From positions 186,001 to 250,000 of the forward strand of contig JANOZM010000016.1 of the NCBI GenBank assembly GCA_031429355.1: 64,000 bases of DNA, in the 5' to 3' direction. Position 1 is the stretch's first letter; each line of letters opens with the position of its first letter. Shown piece after piece: positions 51,965 through 60,786 of the stretch. The notes beneath the pieces are model-generated. The model ran no database searches and was not told the DNA's origin. It saw nothing but the letters and a program-made list of their open reading frames with translations. Source of the DNA: JANOZM01 sp031429355 (GTDB lineage Bacteria > Pseudomonadota > Gammaproteobacteria > Burkholderiales > Burkholderiaceae_E). The position numbers and the translations under genes were made by a program.

Positions 51965-53323
51965 ATGGTCTCGCGTTTTTTTGAGTGGATGCTTGCACCC
52001 TTGTTGTTTGTTTGGTTGGTTAGTTTTGCTGCAACGTTTATTGCCGCGCGTGCCAGTGCCGACAAGACTCACGATGTGCGACTTACCACCGTTGCTAAGC
52101 TGCTCGATATTGAATGGCAAATTGTAAAGAACAATGGAAAAAAGGAGGTATTTCCGTCGTCGCAATCGGTGCGTTGGCTCAATGCCAGTAGCGAAAGCCC
52201 CTTGCGCTACGCGATCGTCGATTCCCAATGGCGCAAACTATCGGGTGATGATGAGCTCGCGCAAGCTGCAAATCAACCGTTAGGCAACGCCATAAATTTG
52301 GATCAACCCGAGCAATTAAACATATCGCTCGATGGCGTTGTTCATCGCATCGTATTGCTAAACAACGCAACAAACGAAACGATCATACTGGCGCAAAATC
52401 GACAGGAGGGCGACGTTTTAGTTCGCACAATTATTTTGTTTGAGGTCATTCCACAAGCATTAATCTTGCTCATTGCTGGAGTATTGGTTGCATCAGGACT
52501 AGCTTACGTTGCCAAGCCATTAACAGAGCTTCAAACACTACTATCCCAACGAAGCGCAAGTCAATTAGACCCCATTGCTAAGCCTGGCTTGCCGCAAGAA
52601 CTAGAGCCTTTCTTAGATGGCCTCAATGGCCTATTGCAAAGGCTAGAAACAACTATTTCGGCTCAGCGACGTTTCATTGCGGATGCCGCCCACCAATTGC
52701 GTACGCCGATAGCAGCAATGCTAAACGAGAGCCAATTGTTATCAAGACTAGAGTCGCCTGGCGAAAAACAAATCGTTATAGAGCGGCTCCAAGCGATCTC
52801 GGAGCGCACAAGCCGGTTGGCAACACAGCTGCTATCGTTAGCGCGCGCCGAGTCATCGTCGGCTAACGCAATCTTTGATACGGTGAATATTTGCCAGATT
52901 GTTCGCCTAGTGGCCGAGGACGTTGCGTCGGATGCTTTGGTTCGAGGAATCGAAATCGAGCTCGATCTTCAAGACGACGTTTGGATGCATAAAGCCGACA
53001 CAACATTAGTCGGTGAGATGGTTAGAAATTTAATTGACAACGCCATTTGTTACACGCCCCAGGGCGGGCAAGTTGTCGTCAGCGTTAACCCGTATGCAAA
53101 CCAAATTGCAGTTGATGACTCTGGTGTGGGCGTTGCTCAAGAAGAGCGTGAAGCCGTATTTGCGCCTTTTTTTAGAGGCAACAATTTGGGTTTGGTTGAT
53201 CGAGCCAATGGTTCGGGGCTTGGCTTAGCCATTGTTAAAGAAGTGGCTGGGTTACATAACGCAACCGTGAAAATTGGCGACTCAATGCTAGGCGGAGCGC
53301 GGGTGGTTGTAAGTTTTCATTAA
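51965..53323 (+). CDS. Sensor histidine kinase, TctE-like
   Basis: A 452-residue membrane kinase with two helices (about 8-27 and 158-178) enclosing a periplasmic 2CSK-like domain. HAMP follows, then the H-box DAAHQLRTPIAAML (about 237), N-box LIDNAICYTP (about 347) and G-boxes including GSGLGLAIVKEV. I choose ATG 51965; TTG 51938 would overlap the regulator gene. The pair is transcribed toward the MFS gene 67 bp further on. Confidence 0.92.
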   Translation: MVSRFFEWMLAPLLFVWLVSFAATFIAARASADKTHDVRLTTVAKLLDIEWQIVKNNGKKEVFPSSQSVRWLNASSESPLRYAIVDSQWRKLSGDDELAQAANQPLGNAINLDQPEQLNISLDGVVHRIVLLNNATNETIILAQNRQEGDVLVRTIILFEVIPQALILLIAGVLVASGLAYVAKPLTELQTLLSQRSASQLDPIAKPGLPQELEPFLDGLNGLLQRLETTISAQRRFIADAAHQLRTPIAAMLNESQLLSRLESPGEKQIVIERLQAISERTSRLATQLLSLARAESSSANAIFDTVNICQIVRLVAEDVASDALVRGIEIELDLQDDVWMHKADTTLVGEMVRNLIDNAICYTPQGGQVVVSVNPYANQIAVDDSGVGVAQEEREAVFAPFFRGNNLGLVDRANGSGLGLAIVKEVAGLHNATVKIGDSMLGGARVVVSFH

Positions 53324-53390
53324 GTTTCGGGTAAGACCTTCGTAAGTGTGGGCGAATAACCTACAGGCTCTTACAAAAGGAGACTCAGCA

Positions 53391-55073
53391 ATGGCAACAT
53401 CAACCGCGACGGCCGTAGACCGTCCAATGACACCCGAGGAAAAGAAAGTTATTTTCGCTTCCTCACTAGGCACTGTTTTCGAATGGTATGACTTTTATTT
53501 GTATGGCTCGCTTGCTGCGGTTATTGCCAAACAATTCTTCTCTGGCCTAGATCCGACATCCGCATATATTTTTGCACTATTGGCCTTTGCTGCTGGTTTC
53601 TTAGTACGCCCGTTTGGCGCTATTGTGTTTGGCCGTTTAGGCGACATGATTGGTCGTAAGTACACATTTTTAGTCACCATTTTAATTATGGGTGTGTCTA
53701 CTTTCGTCGTAGGTTTGCTTCCTAACTATGCCACCATCGGCGTAGCAGCACCTATTATTTTAGTGGCTTTACGAATGTTACAAGGCCTAGCCTTGGGTGG
53801 CGAATACGGTGGTGCAGCAACTTACGTTGCCGAGCACTCTCCGCACGGTAAGCGTGGCTTATATACAAGCTGGATTCAAACAACCGCAACATTGGGTTTG
53901 TTTTTATCACTGATTGTTATTTTGCTATGCCGTGAGTTTACTGGGCCTGACTTTGAAGTTTGGGGTTGGAGGATTCCGTTCTTATTGTCGATCATATTGT
54001 TGGGTGTTTCGGTCTACATTCGATTGTCAATGAGTGAATCGCCTGCGTTCCAAAAAATGAAGGCTGAAGGCAAAACCTCGAAGGCCCCATTAACAGAATC
54101 GTTTGGTGAGTGGAAAAACTTAAAGATTGTAATTATTGCGTTGTTAGGCTTAACCGCTGGTCAAGCAGTAGTTTGGTACACGGGCCAGTTTTACGCGCTA
54201 TTTTTCTTAACCAGTATCGTTAAGATGGACCCAAAGACGGCCAACATTTTGATTGCCACTTCTTTAGTTTTAGGCACACCGTTCTTTGTTTTCTTCGGTT
54301 GGCTGTCCGATAAAATTGGCCGCAAGATTATTATTATGACTGGTTGCTTAATTGCTGCCGCATCGTACTTTACGATTTTTCCTGCCTTAATGCACTACGC
54401 AAACCCAAGCTTAGAAGCCGCTCAAAAAGTTTCTAAAGTGTCGGTTGCTGCTGATGCAGCTTCGTGTTCTTTCCAAGGTAGCCCGATTGCCCGTGAAATT
54501 CATTTCACGTCGTCATGCGATATCGCAAAGCGCACTTTGGCCCAAGCGTTTATACCTTACGTTAACGCAACAGCAAGTGCTGGTGCTCAGTCAACAATTA
54601 CCATTGGCGACAAGGTAATGACCGCACCAACAGCTAAGCTAAATGCTAAGGGCGATGCATTTGATCCAGACAGCGCCAAAGCGATTGCTGCGTTCAAAAA
54701 AGAAGTTGCAGAAGCGGCTAAAACGGCTGGCTTAACTGCGAAAGCGGATGAGACAAAAATCAACAAAGTAATGGTAGTCGCTCTGCTATTTATCTTAGTT
54801 ATTTTTGTAACAATGGTGTACGGACCGATTGCAGCAATGTTAGTCGAGATGTTCCCAACCCGTATTCGTTATACTTCAATGAGCTTGCCTTATCACATTG
54901 GTAACGGTTGGTTTGGCGGCTTGTTGCCGACAACCGCCTTTGCGATGATTGCAGCGACCGGCGACGTATATTACGGGTTGTGGTACCCAATTGTCGTAGC
55001 GCTGGGAACGTTCGTAATCGGAATGATCTTCGTTCGTGAAACCAAAGACGTCGATATTTACGCTAAGGATTAA
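53391..55073 (+). CDS. MFS transporter, metabolite:H+ symporter (MHS) type with a large loop insertion
   Basis: A 560-residue inner-membrane symporter. The MHS start (FEWYDFYLYGSLAAVIAKQFF) and the GRLGDMIGRKYTF loop (about 82-94) identify the family, close to KgtP/ProP-like carboxylate or sugar transporters. Between helices, about residues 325-455 form a long hydrophilic insert with cysteines (CSFQ and SSCDIAK), predicted to be periplasmic. A Shine-Dalgarno AAAGGAG precedes ATG 53391. A tiny membrane protein follows after 5 bp. The insert is shared by related betaproteobacterial transporters as I recall. Confidence 0.88.
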   Translation: MATSTATAVDRPMTPEEKKVIFASSLGTVFEWYDFYLYGSLAAVIAKQFFSGLDPTSAYIFALLAFAAGFLVRPFGAIVFGRLGDMIGRKYTFLVTILIMGVSTFVVGLLPNYATIGVAAPIILVALRMLQGLALGGEYGGAATYVAEHSPHGKRGLYTSWIQTTATLGLFLSLIVILLCREFTGPDFEVWGWRIPFLLSIILLGVSVYIRLSMSESPAFQKMKAEGKTSKAPLTESFGEWKNLKIVIIALLGLTAGQAVVWYTGQFYALFFLTSIVKMDPKTANILIATSLVLGTPFFVFFGWLSDKIGRKIIIMTGCLIAAASYFTIFPALMHYANPSLEAAQKVSKVSVAADAASCSFQGSPIAREIHFTSSCDIAKRTLAQAFIPYVNATASAGAQSTITIGDKVMTAPTAKLNAKGDAFDPDSAKAIAAFKKEVAEAAKTAGLTAKADETKINKVMVVALLFILVIFVTMVYGPIAAMLVEMFPTRIRYTSMSLPYHIGNGWFGGLLPTTAFAMIAATGDVYYGLWYPIVVALGTFVIGMIFVRETKDVDIYAKD

Positions 55074-55078
55074 AAACA

Positions 55079-55237
55079 ATGATTAAGTATCTTATTGGAT
55101 TTGCTCTGTTTGCTGCTTTAGGATTGTGGTTGCTTAATCGCGGCGGTGAGATCGACCTAGGCGGCGAGCGACACGAAGCACAACCTGCGGCAGAGCACCA
55201 AAGTGCCGAGCCTAAGAGTGCCGAGCCTAAGAAGTGA
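55079..55237 (+). CDS. Tiny membrane protein next to the MFS transporter
   Basis: A 52-residue open frame 5 bp after the MFS stop. One helix (YLIGFALFAALGLWLL) is followed by a charged tail with two tandem copies of SAEPK encoded by a 15-bp repeat (55202-55231). Short spacing and a downstream terminator support translation. Small MFS partner subunits are known for some transporters; that assignment is by position only. Confidence 0.55.
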   Translation: MIKYLIGFALFAALGLWLLNRGGEIDLGGERHEAQPAAEHQSAEPKSAEPKK

Positions 55238-55315
55238 TTTCTTAAGCATACTCAATAGGGGTACTTAAAAATGTTGAATCAAAAAGCGTAGTTGCAATAA
55301 AAGTTGTTTAGGTAC

Positions 55316-55351
55316 AAAAAGGGCCACAAGATAAAACTTGTGGCCCTTTTT
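55316..55351 (+). terminator. Rho-independent terminator after the MFS operon
   Basis: A perfect stem of 10 bp (GGGCCACAAG with CTTGTGGCCC) has a 6-base loop ATAAAA and is flanked by A5 and T5, so it can work in both directions. It lies 78 bp after the tiny membrane protein gene. Confidence 0.9.
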
Positions 55352-55447
55352 AATATTGCACCGTGGTAACTTTAGTTTTAAGGCAAGCCTCTATGTGTGT
55401 TGCAATGCAGGCTTAATGAAAACAAAAACTTAACAAAACAAACACCC

Positions 55448-55669
55448 ATGAAAACAAAATCTCTTTTTTTGCAAGGTGTATTCGATGCGGCGGGCTTCGT
55501 CATTGGTTCTGCCAGCGCCACCTTCACTGCAAGGGCGTTTGGCTTTGATTTTTTTGCAGAAGGTTACAGTTCGGGGACGATTGTTGCGATTTTAATTTCT
55601 GGACTTGGTGCGGGCTTAGGTGTTGCGGTTGCTAGAAAACTTTACAAAAAATACAATCAAAAGCAATAA
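55448..55669 (+). CDS. Small membrane protein of unknown function
   Basis: A 73-residue protein beginning MKTKSLFLQGVFDAAGF. A glycine-, alanine- and serine-rich hydrophobic first half is followed by a clear helix (GTIVAILISGLGAGLGVAVA) and a basic tail (RKLYKKYNQKQ). ATG 55448 is the best start; upstream codons in the same frame look non-coding. No family is recognised. It is isolated by the terminator upstream. Confidence 0.5.
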   Translation: MKTKSLFLQGVFDAAGFVIGSASATFTARAFGFDFFAEGYSSGTIVAILISGLGAGLGVAVARKLYKKYNQKQ

Positions 55670-55706
55670 TCCGCGCAGCGCCTCGTGCTTCAAACCGCAA
55701 CGCTTT

Positions 55707-56336
55707 TTAAATTTCAGCCCGCTTACTAGTTCCAACAAAAGCCGCCGCTACCAAAAACACTACGCCAGTTGCTCGATTAAATAGGGTGGCACGGCGCGGT
55801 TGTTGTAGCCAACCCTTGGCTTTAGTTGCCGTAAAAATGTAAATACCCAGCCACAAAAGTTCGAAGAACACAAAAGTGACCCCAAGGATTAAAAACTGCG
55901 GGCTTTGTGCAACTTGCGGATTAATAAACTGCGGAAAAAGCGCACCAAAAAATAACAGCGCCTTGGGGTTACTAGCCCCCACTAAAAAACCTTTCATAAA
56001 GGTACGCGCTGTCGTCGTTTCTTTTATTTCGCCTTCTACGGTTAACTGGCTTTTAGACGAAAAAAGCGAAGTAATCCCAAGATAGGCAAGGTAAGCCGCG
56101 CCAGCCCACTTCAAGGCGTTAAATAACCCCTCCGAGGTTGCCAAGATTGCGCCCAACCCTAACGCCGACAGTGCCATTAAACCCACAATTGCAAGAGTGC
56201 TGCCTAATGCGGCAAGACTTGCTTTGCGGGTGCCGCTATTGATCGCTGTAGCAATGCACATCAGTACGCTGGGGCCCGGAGTAATAGTTAGAACAAAGAC
56301 GGCTGCGACGTAGACCAGCCATAGATTGAAAGACAT
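55707..56336 (-). CDS. LysE/RhtB family amino acid exporter
   Basis: Inner-membrane exporter of about 209 residues with six helices. The first helix carries VFVLTITPGPSVLMCIATAI, the family hallmark (PGP), and the middle has FMKGFLVGASNPKALLFFGALFPQF. I choose ATG 56336; a start at 56393 adds 19 residues without support. Substrate may be homoserine, threonine or another amino acid; the sequence does not decide. Confidence 0.92.
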   Translation of the reverse strand: MSFNLWLVYVAAVFVLTITPGPSVLMCIATAINSGTRKASLAALGSTLAIVGLMALSALGLGAILATSEGLFNALKWAGAAYLAYLGITSLFSSKSQLTVEGEIKETTTARTFMKGFLVGASNPKALLFFGALFPQFINPQVAQSPQFLILGVTFVFFELLWLGIYIFTATKAKGWLQQPRRATLFNRATGVVFLVAAAFVGTSKRAEI

Positions 56337-56459
56337 AACGTAAATTCCCAAGATTGAAGCGAACAGGGCTAAGTTTACACGTCGCGAGATCAATTTTGAT
56401 AGTGATCGTTTTCGATCCGCGATATAGTTGACGCCTTAATTTTCGTAATAGATTTTGCA

Positions 56460-57326
56460 ATGCGTATCGCCAACCTACTAACTCTTGTTACAGCACTTTC
56501 TACATCATTTGCTTTTGCCCAAGCCGATCAAGGCGTTGGTTTTGAAACGGTGAAAGAAGCACTTGAAACGCTGAAGTCACGTAAAACTGCAACCGTTACA
56601 CAGCAGGGCGGTTGGGTTATTGTCAATGAACTTGCCGAAAGTGCCATTTGGTCGTTTACGCCTGCAAATCACCCTGCGCATCCGTCGGTGGTAAAACGCA
56701 CTGTCGTTACTAAAAACGGTCAAATTGGGGTGGAGATGAACGCTTTGTGCGAAGCCCAAAAACTGGCTTGCGATAACTTAATGGCTGAATTTACCCAACT
56801 CAATAATCAAATGGCAAGCGAGGTTCAAAAAGGTTCAAGCGCGCGTGTTTCGTTTGTTGAGCAAGTTGCTGGATCCAACAAAGATACCAATTGGCGTCCC
56901 TTAGTTACAGATGCTGCACTCTTAGAAAAAAACAGTGTTAGCTACTTTCTAACTAAAGACGCTGGTAAGTATCAAGATGCTTACTTGATGTATGACGCTG
57001 GATTTCGCCAAACGACTAGTTTTGACCAATGGCGTTTAATGGCGAGCGAAACCAGTACTAAGTTGGGTAGTGTTTCACAACGAACCATTAAGCGCCTTGT
57101 TTGGTACAAAGATCCGGCCAGTGCTGCGCCGGGGGTTTACGCAGCAATCGATTTTGCAGGTATTTCTGCGAATGCGAATATTTATTGCGGTTACATTGTT
57201 TGGAAGCAGCAACCCGATGCCAGTTTTGCACTGGTTCGTGAAGAACAAAATATTATCGATAAAGTAACTCAAAATAAGTTAGACCCAAGCGAGCTTGAAA
57301 AAGCTCGGATTCAGATTGGTTGTTAA
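56460..57326 (+). CDS. Exported protein of unknown function
   Basis: A 288-residue protein with a signal peptide ending at FAFAQA (about residue 22). The mature part is soluble, with VTQQGGWVIVNELAESAIWSFTPANHPAHPSV near the N-terminus and GVYAAIDFAGISANANIYCGYIVW near the C-terminus; that latter segment is a beta-rich pattern. Three or four cysteines may pair. I recognise no family; the translation context gives no partner. Confidence 0.6.
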   Translation: MRIANLLTLVTALSTSFAFAQADQGVGFETVKEALETLKSRKTATVTQQGGWVIVNELAESAIWSFTPANHPAHPSVVKRTVVTKNGQIGVEMNALCEAQKLACDNLMAEFTQLNNQMASEVQKGSSARVSFVEQVAGSNKDTNWRPLVTDAALLEKNSVSYFLTKDAGKYQDAYLMYDAGFRQTTSFDQWRLMASETSTKLGSVSQRTIKRLVWYKDPASAAPGVYAAIDFAGISANANIYCGYIVWKQQPDASFALVREEQNIIDKVTQNKLDPSELEKARIQIGC

Positions 57327-57359
57327 TTTCTGCGCTAATTGCTTTTTTAGGGACGATAA

Positions 57360-57596
57360 ATGAGCCAATATGGGATCTACCAGGCCAAATCGAAGTTAAC
57401 CGAATTGATCAAAGAAGTAGAGCGAGGTGGTGTCGTCACTATTACCAATCGTGGTGTGCCAGTAGCAAATATAGTTCGCACAGATGCAGCTATAGAAAAT
57501 CAAACGCGCAATGCCATCGTCGCTATCAAGCGTATGCGAACAGAAAAAATAGACTCGGCAACTTTCAACGAACTGCGTATCTTGGGCCGAAAGTAA
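57360..57596 (+). CDS. Phd/YefM-family antitoxin
   Basis: A 78-residue antitoxin. The N-terminal DNA-binding domain is typical: IYQAKSKLTELIKEVERGGVVTITNRGVPVANIV (about 6-40), followed by an extended, polar C-terminus (RNAIVAIKRMRTEKIDSATFNEL) that would wrap a toxin. A PIN-domain VapC-type toxin usually follows with a short overlap; here only a 47-residue frame overlaps the stop (TAATG). The gene starts 33 bp after the previous stop. Confidence 0.82.
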   Translation: MSQYGIYQAKSKLTELIKEVERGGVVTITNRGVPVANIVRTDAAIENQTRNAIVAIKRMRTEKIDSATFNELRILGRK

Positions 57597-57739
57597 TGGC
57601 TAAAGAAATAGCTTTCGTTTTAGTTTTGATCGGCTTTACGGATAGTAGACGCTCGTTTCGTGAGTTAAATCGCTCGACTAGGCAGCAAACAGGTGTTTTA
57701 AAACACCGATCCCTGAAGGGTAATTTATATATAAATTAG
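57596..57739 (+). CDS. 47-residue open frame in the toxin position (doubtful gene)
   Basis: Starts ATG 57596, overlapping the antitoxin stop by one base. It reads MAKEIAFVLVLIGFTDS then a basic stretch, with no PIN, RelE or other toxin pattern. A perfect palindrome (57692-57707) lies in its second half and another (57722-57737) at its end. It could be a toxin remnant, a tiny toxin, or non-coding. Confidence 0.3.
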   Translation: MAKEIAFVLVLIGFTDSRRSFRELNRSTRQQTGVLKHRSLKGNLYIN

Positions 57740-57775
57740 TGATATTATGGTTTATTGATAATTTAACTAATATCA
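57692..57775. repeat. Cluster of three palindromes upstream of the AAA ATPase gene
   Basis: Three perfect inverted repeats lie in 84 bp: GGTGTTTTAAAACACC (57692-57707), AATTTATATATAAATT (57722-57737), and TGATATTA/TAATATCA arms (57740-57747 and 57768-57775). The segment is very AT-rich and ends 6 bp before the ATPase ATG. Operators or a replication/partition-like site are possible. Confidence 0.6.
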
Positions 57776-57781
57776 GTACAT

Positions 57782-58963
57782 ATGGACCCAATCAAAAATC
57801 CGTACACACCTGGCGCAGGAACGGCACCGCCCGAGCTTGCAGGGCGTGATGAACTGCGTGAAAAAGTTCGAATTTGTATCGAACGGCTTAGAATCGGCAA
57901 CTCCGCTAAGAGCGTCATCATGGTCGGGTTGCGAGGTGTCGGAAAAACAGTTTTGCTCGATCAGATGCGTGTAGATGCTGAAGCGAGTGGCGTACACACC
58001 GCTCGTATTGAAGTGCCTGAAAACCGATCCTTGCCCGCATTGCTTGCGCCCGCGTTGCGCCTGACTTTAATCAAACTCAGTCAAATTGAAAACGCAAAAG
58101 CAATTGCACAAAAAGGTCTGCGCGCAATTGCGGGTTTAGCAAAAGGTCTCAAACTTAAATACAGCGACATCGAGGTTGGCATTGACTTTGAAGCTGAAAA
58201 AGGCTTGGCCGATAATGGCGATTTAGAGGGCGATTTAACGGCTCTTTTTATTGAGGCAGGTAACGCAGCACGCGCCGCGAAATCAGTTATCGTTATCTTT
58301 ATTGATGAACTTCAATATATTAAGCAAGATCAGTTTGCTGCGCTTATCTCAGCTCTGCACCGATGCGGCCAACTTAAGTTACCCGTAACGATGGTGGGCG
58401 CAGGTTTACCCCAGCTACTAGGCCTTGCGGGCGAGGCGAAATCCTATGCCGAACGGTTATTTGACTACCCGATTGTTGATCGCCTCAATCCCGAGTCGGC
58501 TTCGCAGGCTATTCGCAAACCCGCAGTTGCTCTAGGTGTTCTCTATGAAGATACTGCAGTCGATGAAATTATTGCCAAAACCCATGGATACCCGTATTTT
58601 TTACAAGAGTGGGGTAAACACGCTTGGGACGCAGCAACAACCAGTCCGATAACATTTGCGAATGTCGAACTCGCTTCGCAACTAACCATAGCAGCTCTTG
58701 ACGAAAGTTTTTTTCGAGTGCGGTTGGACAGAACTACCCCATCAGAAAAGCGCTACCTGCGTGCAATGGCAGAGCTGGGGGCAGGGCCTCATCGTTCCGG
58801 CGACATTGCCAACCTATTGAATCGCAAGGCGTCGTCTTTTGGACCAATTCGTTCAAGCCTAATTTCAAAGGGAATTGTTTGGAGTCCGATTCACGGCGAT
58901 ACTGCCTTTACCGTACCGCTTTTTCATGAATATCTGTTGCGTAAAATACCGGCGTTGGTCTAA
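57782..58963 (+). CDS. AAA ATPase with C-terminal winged helix (archaeal/ORC-type family)
   Basis: A 393-residue P-loop ATPase. Walker A is GLRGVGKTVLL (about 49-59), Walker B VIVIFIDELQYI (about 173-184), and a sensor-like SYAERLFDYPIVDRL follows. The last 80 residues (ELGAGPHRSGDIANLLNRKASSFGPIRSSLISKGIVW) look like a winged-helix DNA-binding domain. Such stand-alone ATP-binding proteins are sporadic and of unknown function. The neighbouring antitoxin-type gene and palindromes suggest an accessory module. No nuclease domain is seen. Confidence 0.75.
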   Translation: MDPIKNPYTPGAGTAPPELAGRDELREKVRICIERLRIGNSAKSVIMVGLRGVGKTVLLDQMRVDAEASGVHTARIEVPENRSLPALLAPALRLTLIKLSQIENAKAIAQKGLRAIAGLAKGLKLKYSDIEVGIDFEAEKGLADNGDLEGDLTALFIEAGNAARAAKSVIVIFIDELQYIKQDQFAALISALHRCGQLKLPVTMVGAGLPQLLGLAGEAKSYAERLFDYPIVDRLNPESASQAIRKPAVALGVLYEDTAVDEIIAKTHGYPYFLQEWGKHAWDAATTSPITFANVELASQLTIAALDESFFRVRLDRTTPSEKRYLRAMAELGAGPHRSGDIANLLNRKASSFGPIRSSLISKGIVWSPIHGDTAFTVPLFHEYLLRKIPALV

Positions 58964-58974
58964 TTGGACCTGGA

Positions 58975-60786
58975 CTACTCCACACCTTGTTCGGCTTGAA
59001 TTTTTTGCAGTTCGTACAGCCGAGCATAAATACCTTTTTGCTTTACCATCAGCTGAGCGTGCGTGCCTTGTTCGGCCAGTACACCATGATTCATCACCAC
59101 AATTTGATCGGCGTCGCGGATCGTAGAAAGCCGGTGCGCTACGGCAATAACCGTCATGCGCCCGCGCAGCTTGTCTAGCGCTTGCTGCACTAAAATTTCG
59201 GTCTCCGAATCGATATGGCTGGTGGCTTCATCCAATAACAAAATTTTAGGTTGTCCCGCTAAAGTGCGAGCAATTGCAATTAATTGTTTTTGCCCCACAG
59301 AAAGCCGTGCGCCGCCTTCGCCCAGTACTGTTTCGTACCCCTCCGGCAGGGCCATTACAAAGTCGTGTGCTTGGGCTGCCCCCGCTGCTTGTGCAACTTG
59401 TTCTTTGCTTAAAATACGACCCATTGCAATGTTTTCGTGGACGGTTGCTGCGATTAAAAAAGGCTCTTGCGGGACTAAACCCACTTGCTCACGATAGGCT
59501 TGTTCACCAAATTGCTCGATGGCTAGACCGTCGATAACTAGACTATTTTCGGGGGCATTGTAAAAACGCAGCAGCAACGACAGCAGGGTGCTTTTACCGC
59601 TACCGGTATGCCCGACGATACCAATAAATGCACCTGCGGGAATGGTTAGGTCAATTGCTTTTAGCACCTTAGGACCAACCTGATATTGGAAATCTAAATG
59701 CTTAAATTCTATTTTGCCGTGCTTAATTTTGTGACGTGATTCGCTTAAATTAACCTCACTTTCTTTGAGTAAAGTGTTTACGCGAGCCGCAGCAACAATT
59801 GATTGCTGAAATTGAGCAAACTGCACGGTAATGTCTACTAAGGGATCGCCGACACGGCCTACATAAGCAATAAACGCGTACAGCAAACCTACTTCGGCAA
59901 TACTTAAGCCTTGGTTGCTTAAAGGCCCGCCGGGGGTAGATACGCCGCTGGCAACGTCAAGCCCAAAGGCTAACAAAATGGCGGCTAACAATAAGATGCG
60001 CACGGCATCTAACATTGGGCGCAACAACCACGCATTGGCGCGTACTTCAAGTTGTTTGCTATGGTATTGCTGCCAATTGGTGTTGACAAAACGGCTACTA
60101 AATTCGTCGACAGCATTGCTGGCTTGTATAACTTGCATGCCACTAATGCTCTCGGACATTTGTGCATTAACTTCGCTGCGTAATTCGCGCGTGCGCGCCA
60201 CCGCATTAGCGCTTGCCCGTTGATACAAAAATACCACCACAACGACAGCCGGAATTAATGTGGATGCAATTAACGCCAAGCGCCAGTTAAGCCAAAACAT
60301 TAGCGTGAACATGCCGCTAATCATAATGACCGCATCTAAGATGGTGAACAGTACTTGGATGTACAGCTGTTTAACAGCCTCGGTGTCATTGGTTACTCGA
60401 CTAACCATTTGGCCTGTAATCGCCGAATCAAAATAACTCATGGGTAAACGCAGCACATGGTTGTACACCTGCTCGCGTAAACGCTGCACGCTGCGCATCG
60501 CTAAGCCCGCCAGGCGACGCAATTGAAAATAGCGTACCCAAGTGGCCACCACGCCGGCCACTAAAGCCCCGGCAAGCAAGGACGCTACCAACATCACATC
60601 GTTACTTTTTGGCAAGAGCACTTTGTCGATTAAGGTTTTACCAAACCAAGGGCCAAGCGCTTCGATCAGTGCGGCAAAAATTAACCAGGCACTGGCAAAT
60701 TTAAGTTGCGGTAAATCGGGTCGAGCCGACTGAACCAATAATTTAAAGGCAGCGGTGCGGTCGTTTTTAGTTTGATGCTCGATCAT
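58975..60786 (-). CDS. mdlB: ABC exporter half-transporter, MdlB-like
   Basis: A 603-residue type IV ABC exporter half with six helices followed by an ATPase domain. Walker A is GHTGSGKST (about 393) and the signature reads LSVGQKQL, as in E. coli MdlB rather than LSGGQ. Walker B is ILLLDEATS. The ATG at 60786 overlaps the end of the MdlA-like gene by 4 bp. The pair forms a heterodimeric exporter; substrates are drugs or lipids in relatives. Confidence 0.88.
   Translation of the reverse strand: MIEHQTKNDRTAAFKLLVQSARPDLPQLKFASAWLIFAALIEALGPWFGKTLIDKVLLPKSNDVMLVASLLAGALVAGVVATWVRYFQLRRLAGLAMRSVQRLREQVYNHVLRLPMSYFDSAITGQMVSRVTNDTEAVKQLYIQVLFTILDAVIMISGMFTLMFWLNWRLALIASTLIPAVVVVVFLYQRASANAVARTRELRSEVNAQMSESISGMQVIQASNAVDEFSSRFVNTNWQQYHSKQLEVRANAWLLRPMLDAVRILLLAAILLAFGLDVASGVSTPGGPLSNQGLSIAEVGLLYAFIAYVGRVGDPLVDITVQFAQFQQSIVAAARVNTLLKESEVNLSESRHKIKHGKIEFKHLDFQYQVGPKVLKAIDLTIPAGAFIGIVGHTGSGKSTLLSLLLRFYNAPENSLVIDGLAIEQFGEQAYREQVGLVPQEPFLIAATVHENIAMGRILSKEQVAQAAGAAQAHDFVMALPEGYETVLGEGGARLSVGQKQLIAIARTLAGQPKILLLDEATSHIDSETEILVQQALDKLRGRMTVIAVAHRLSTIRDADQIVVMNHGVLAEQGTHAQLMVKQKGIYARLYELQKIQAEQGVE

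Noticed and set aside
56396..56409. TTGAT-N4-ATCGT near the exported protein gene
   Set aside because: Two mismatches in one half-site and no matching -10; too weak to call an FNR box.
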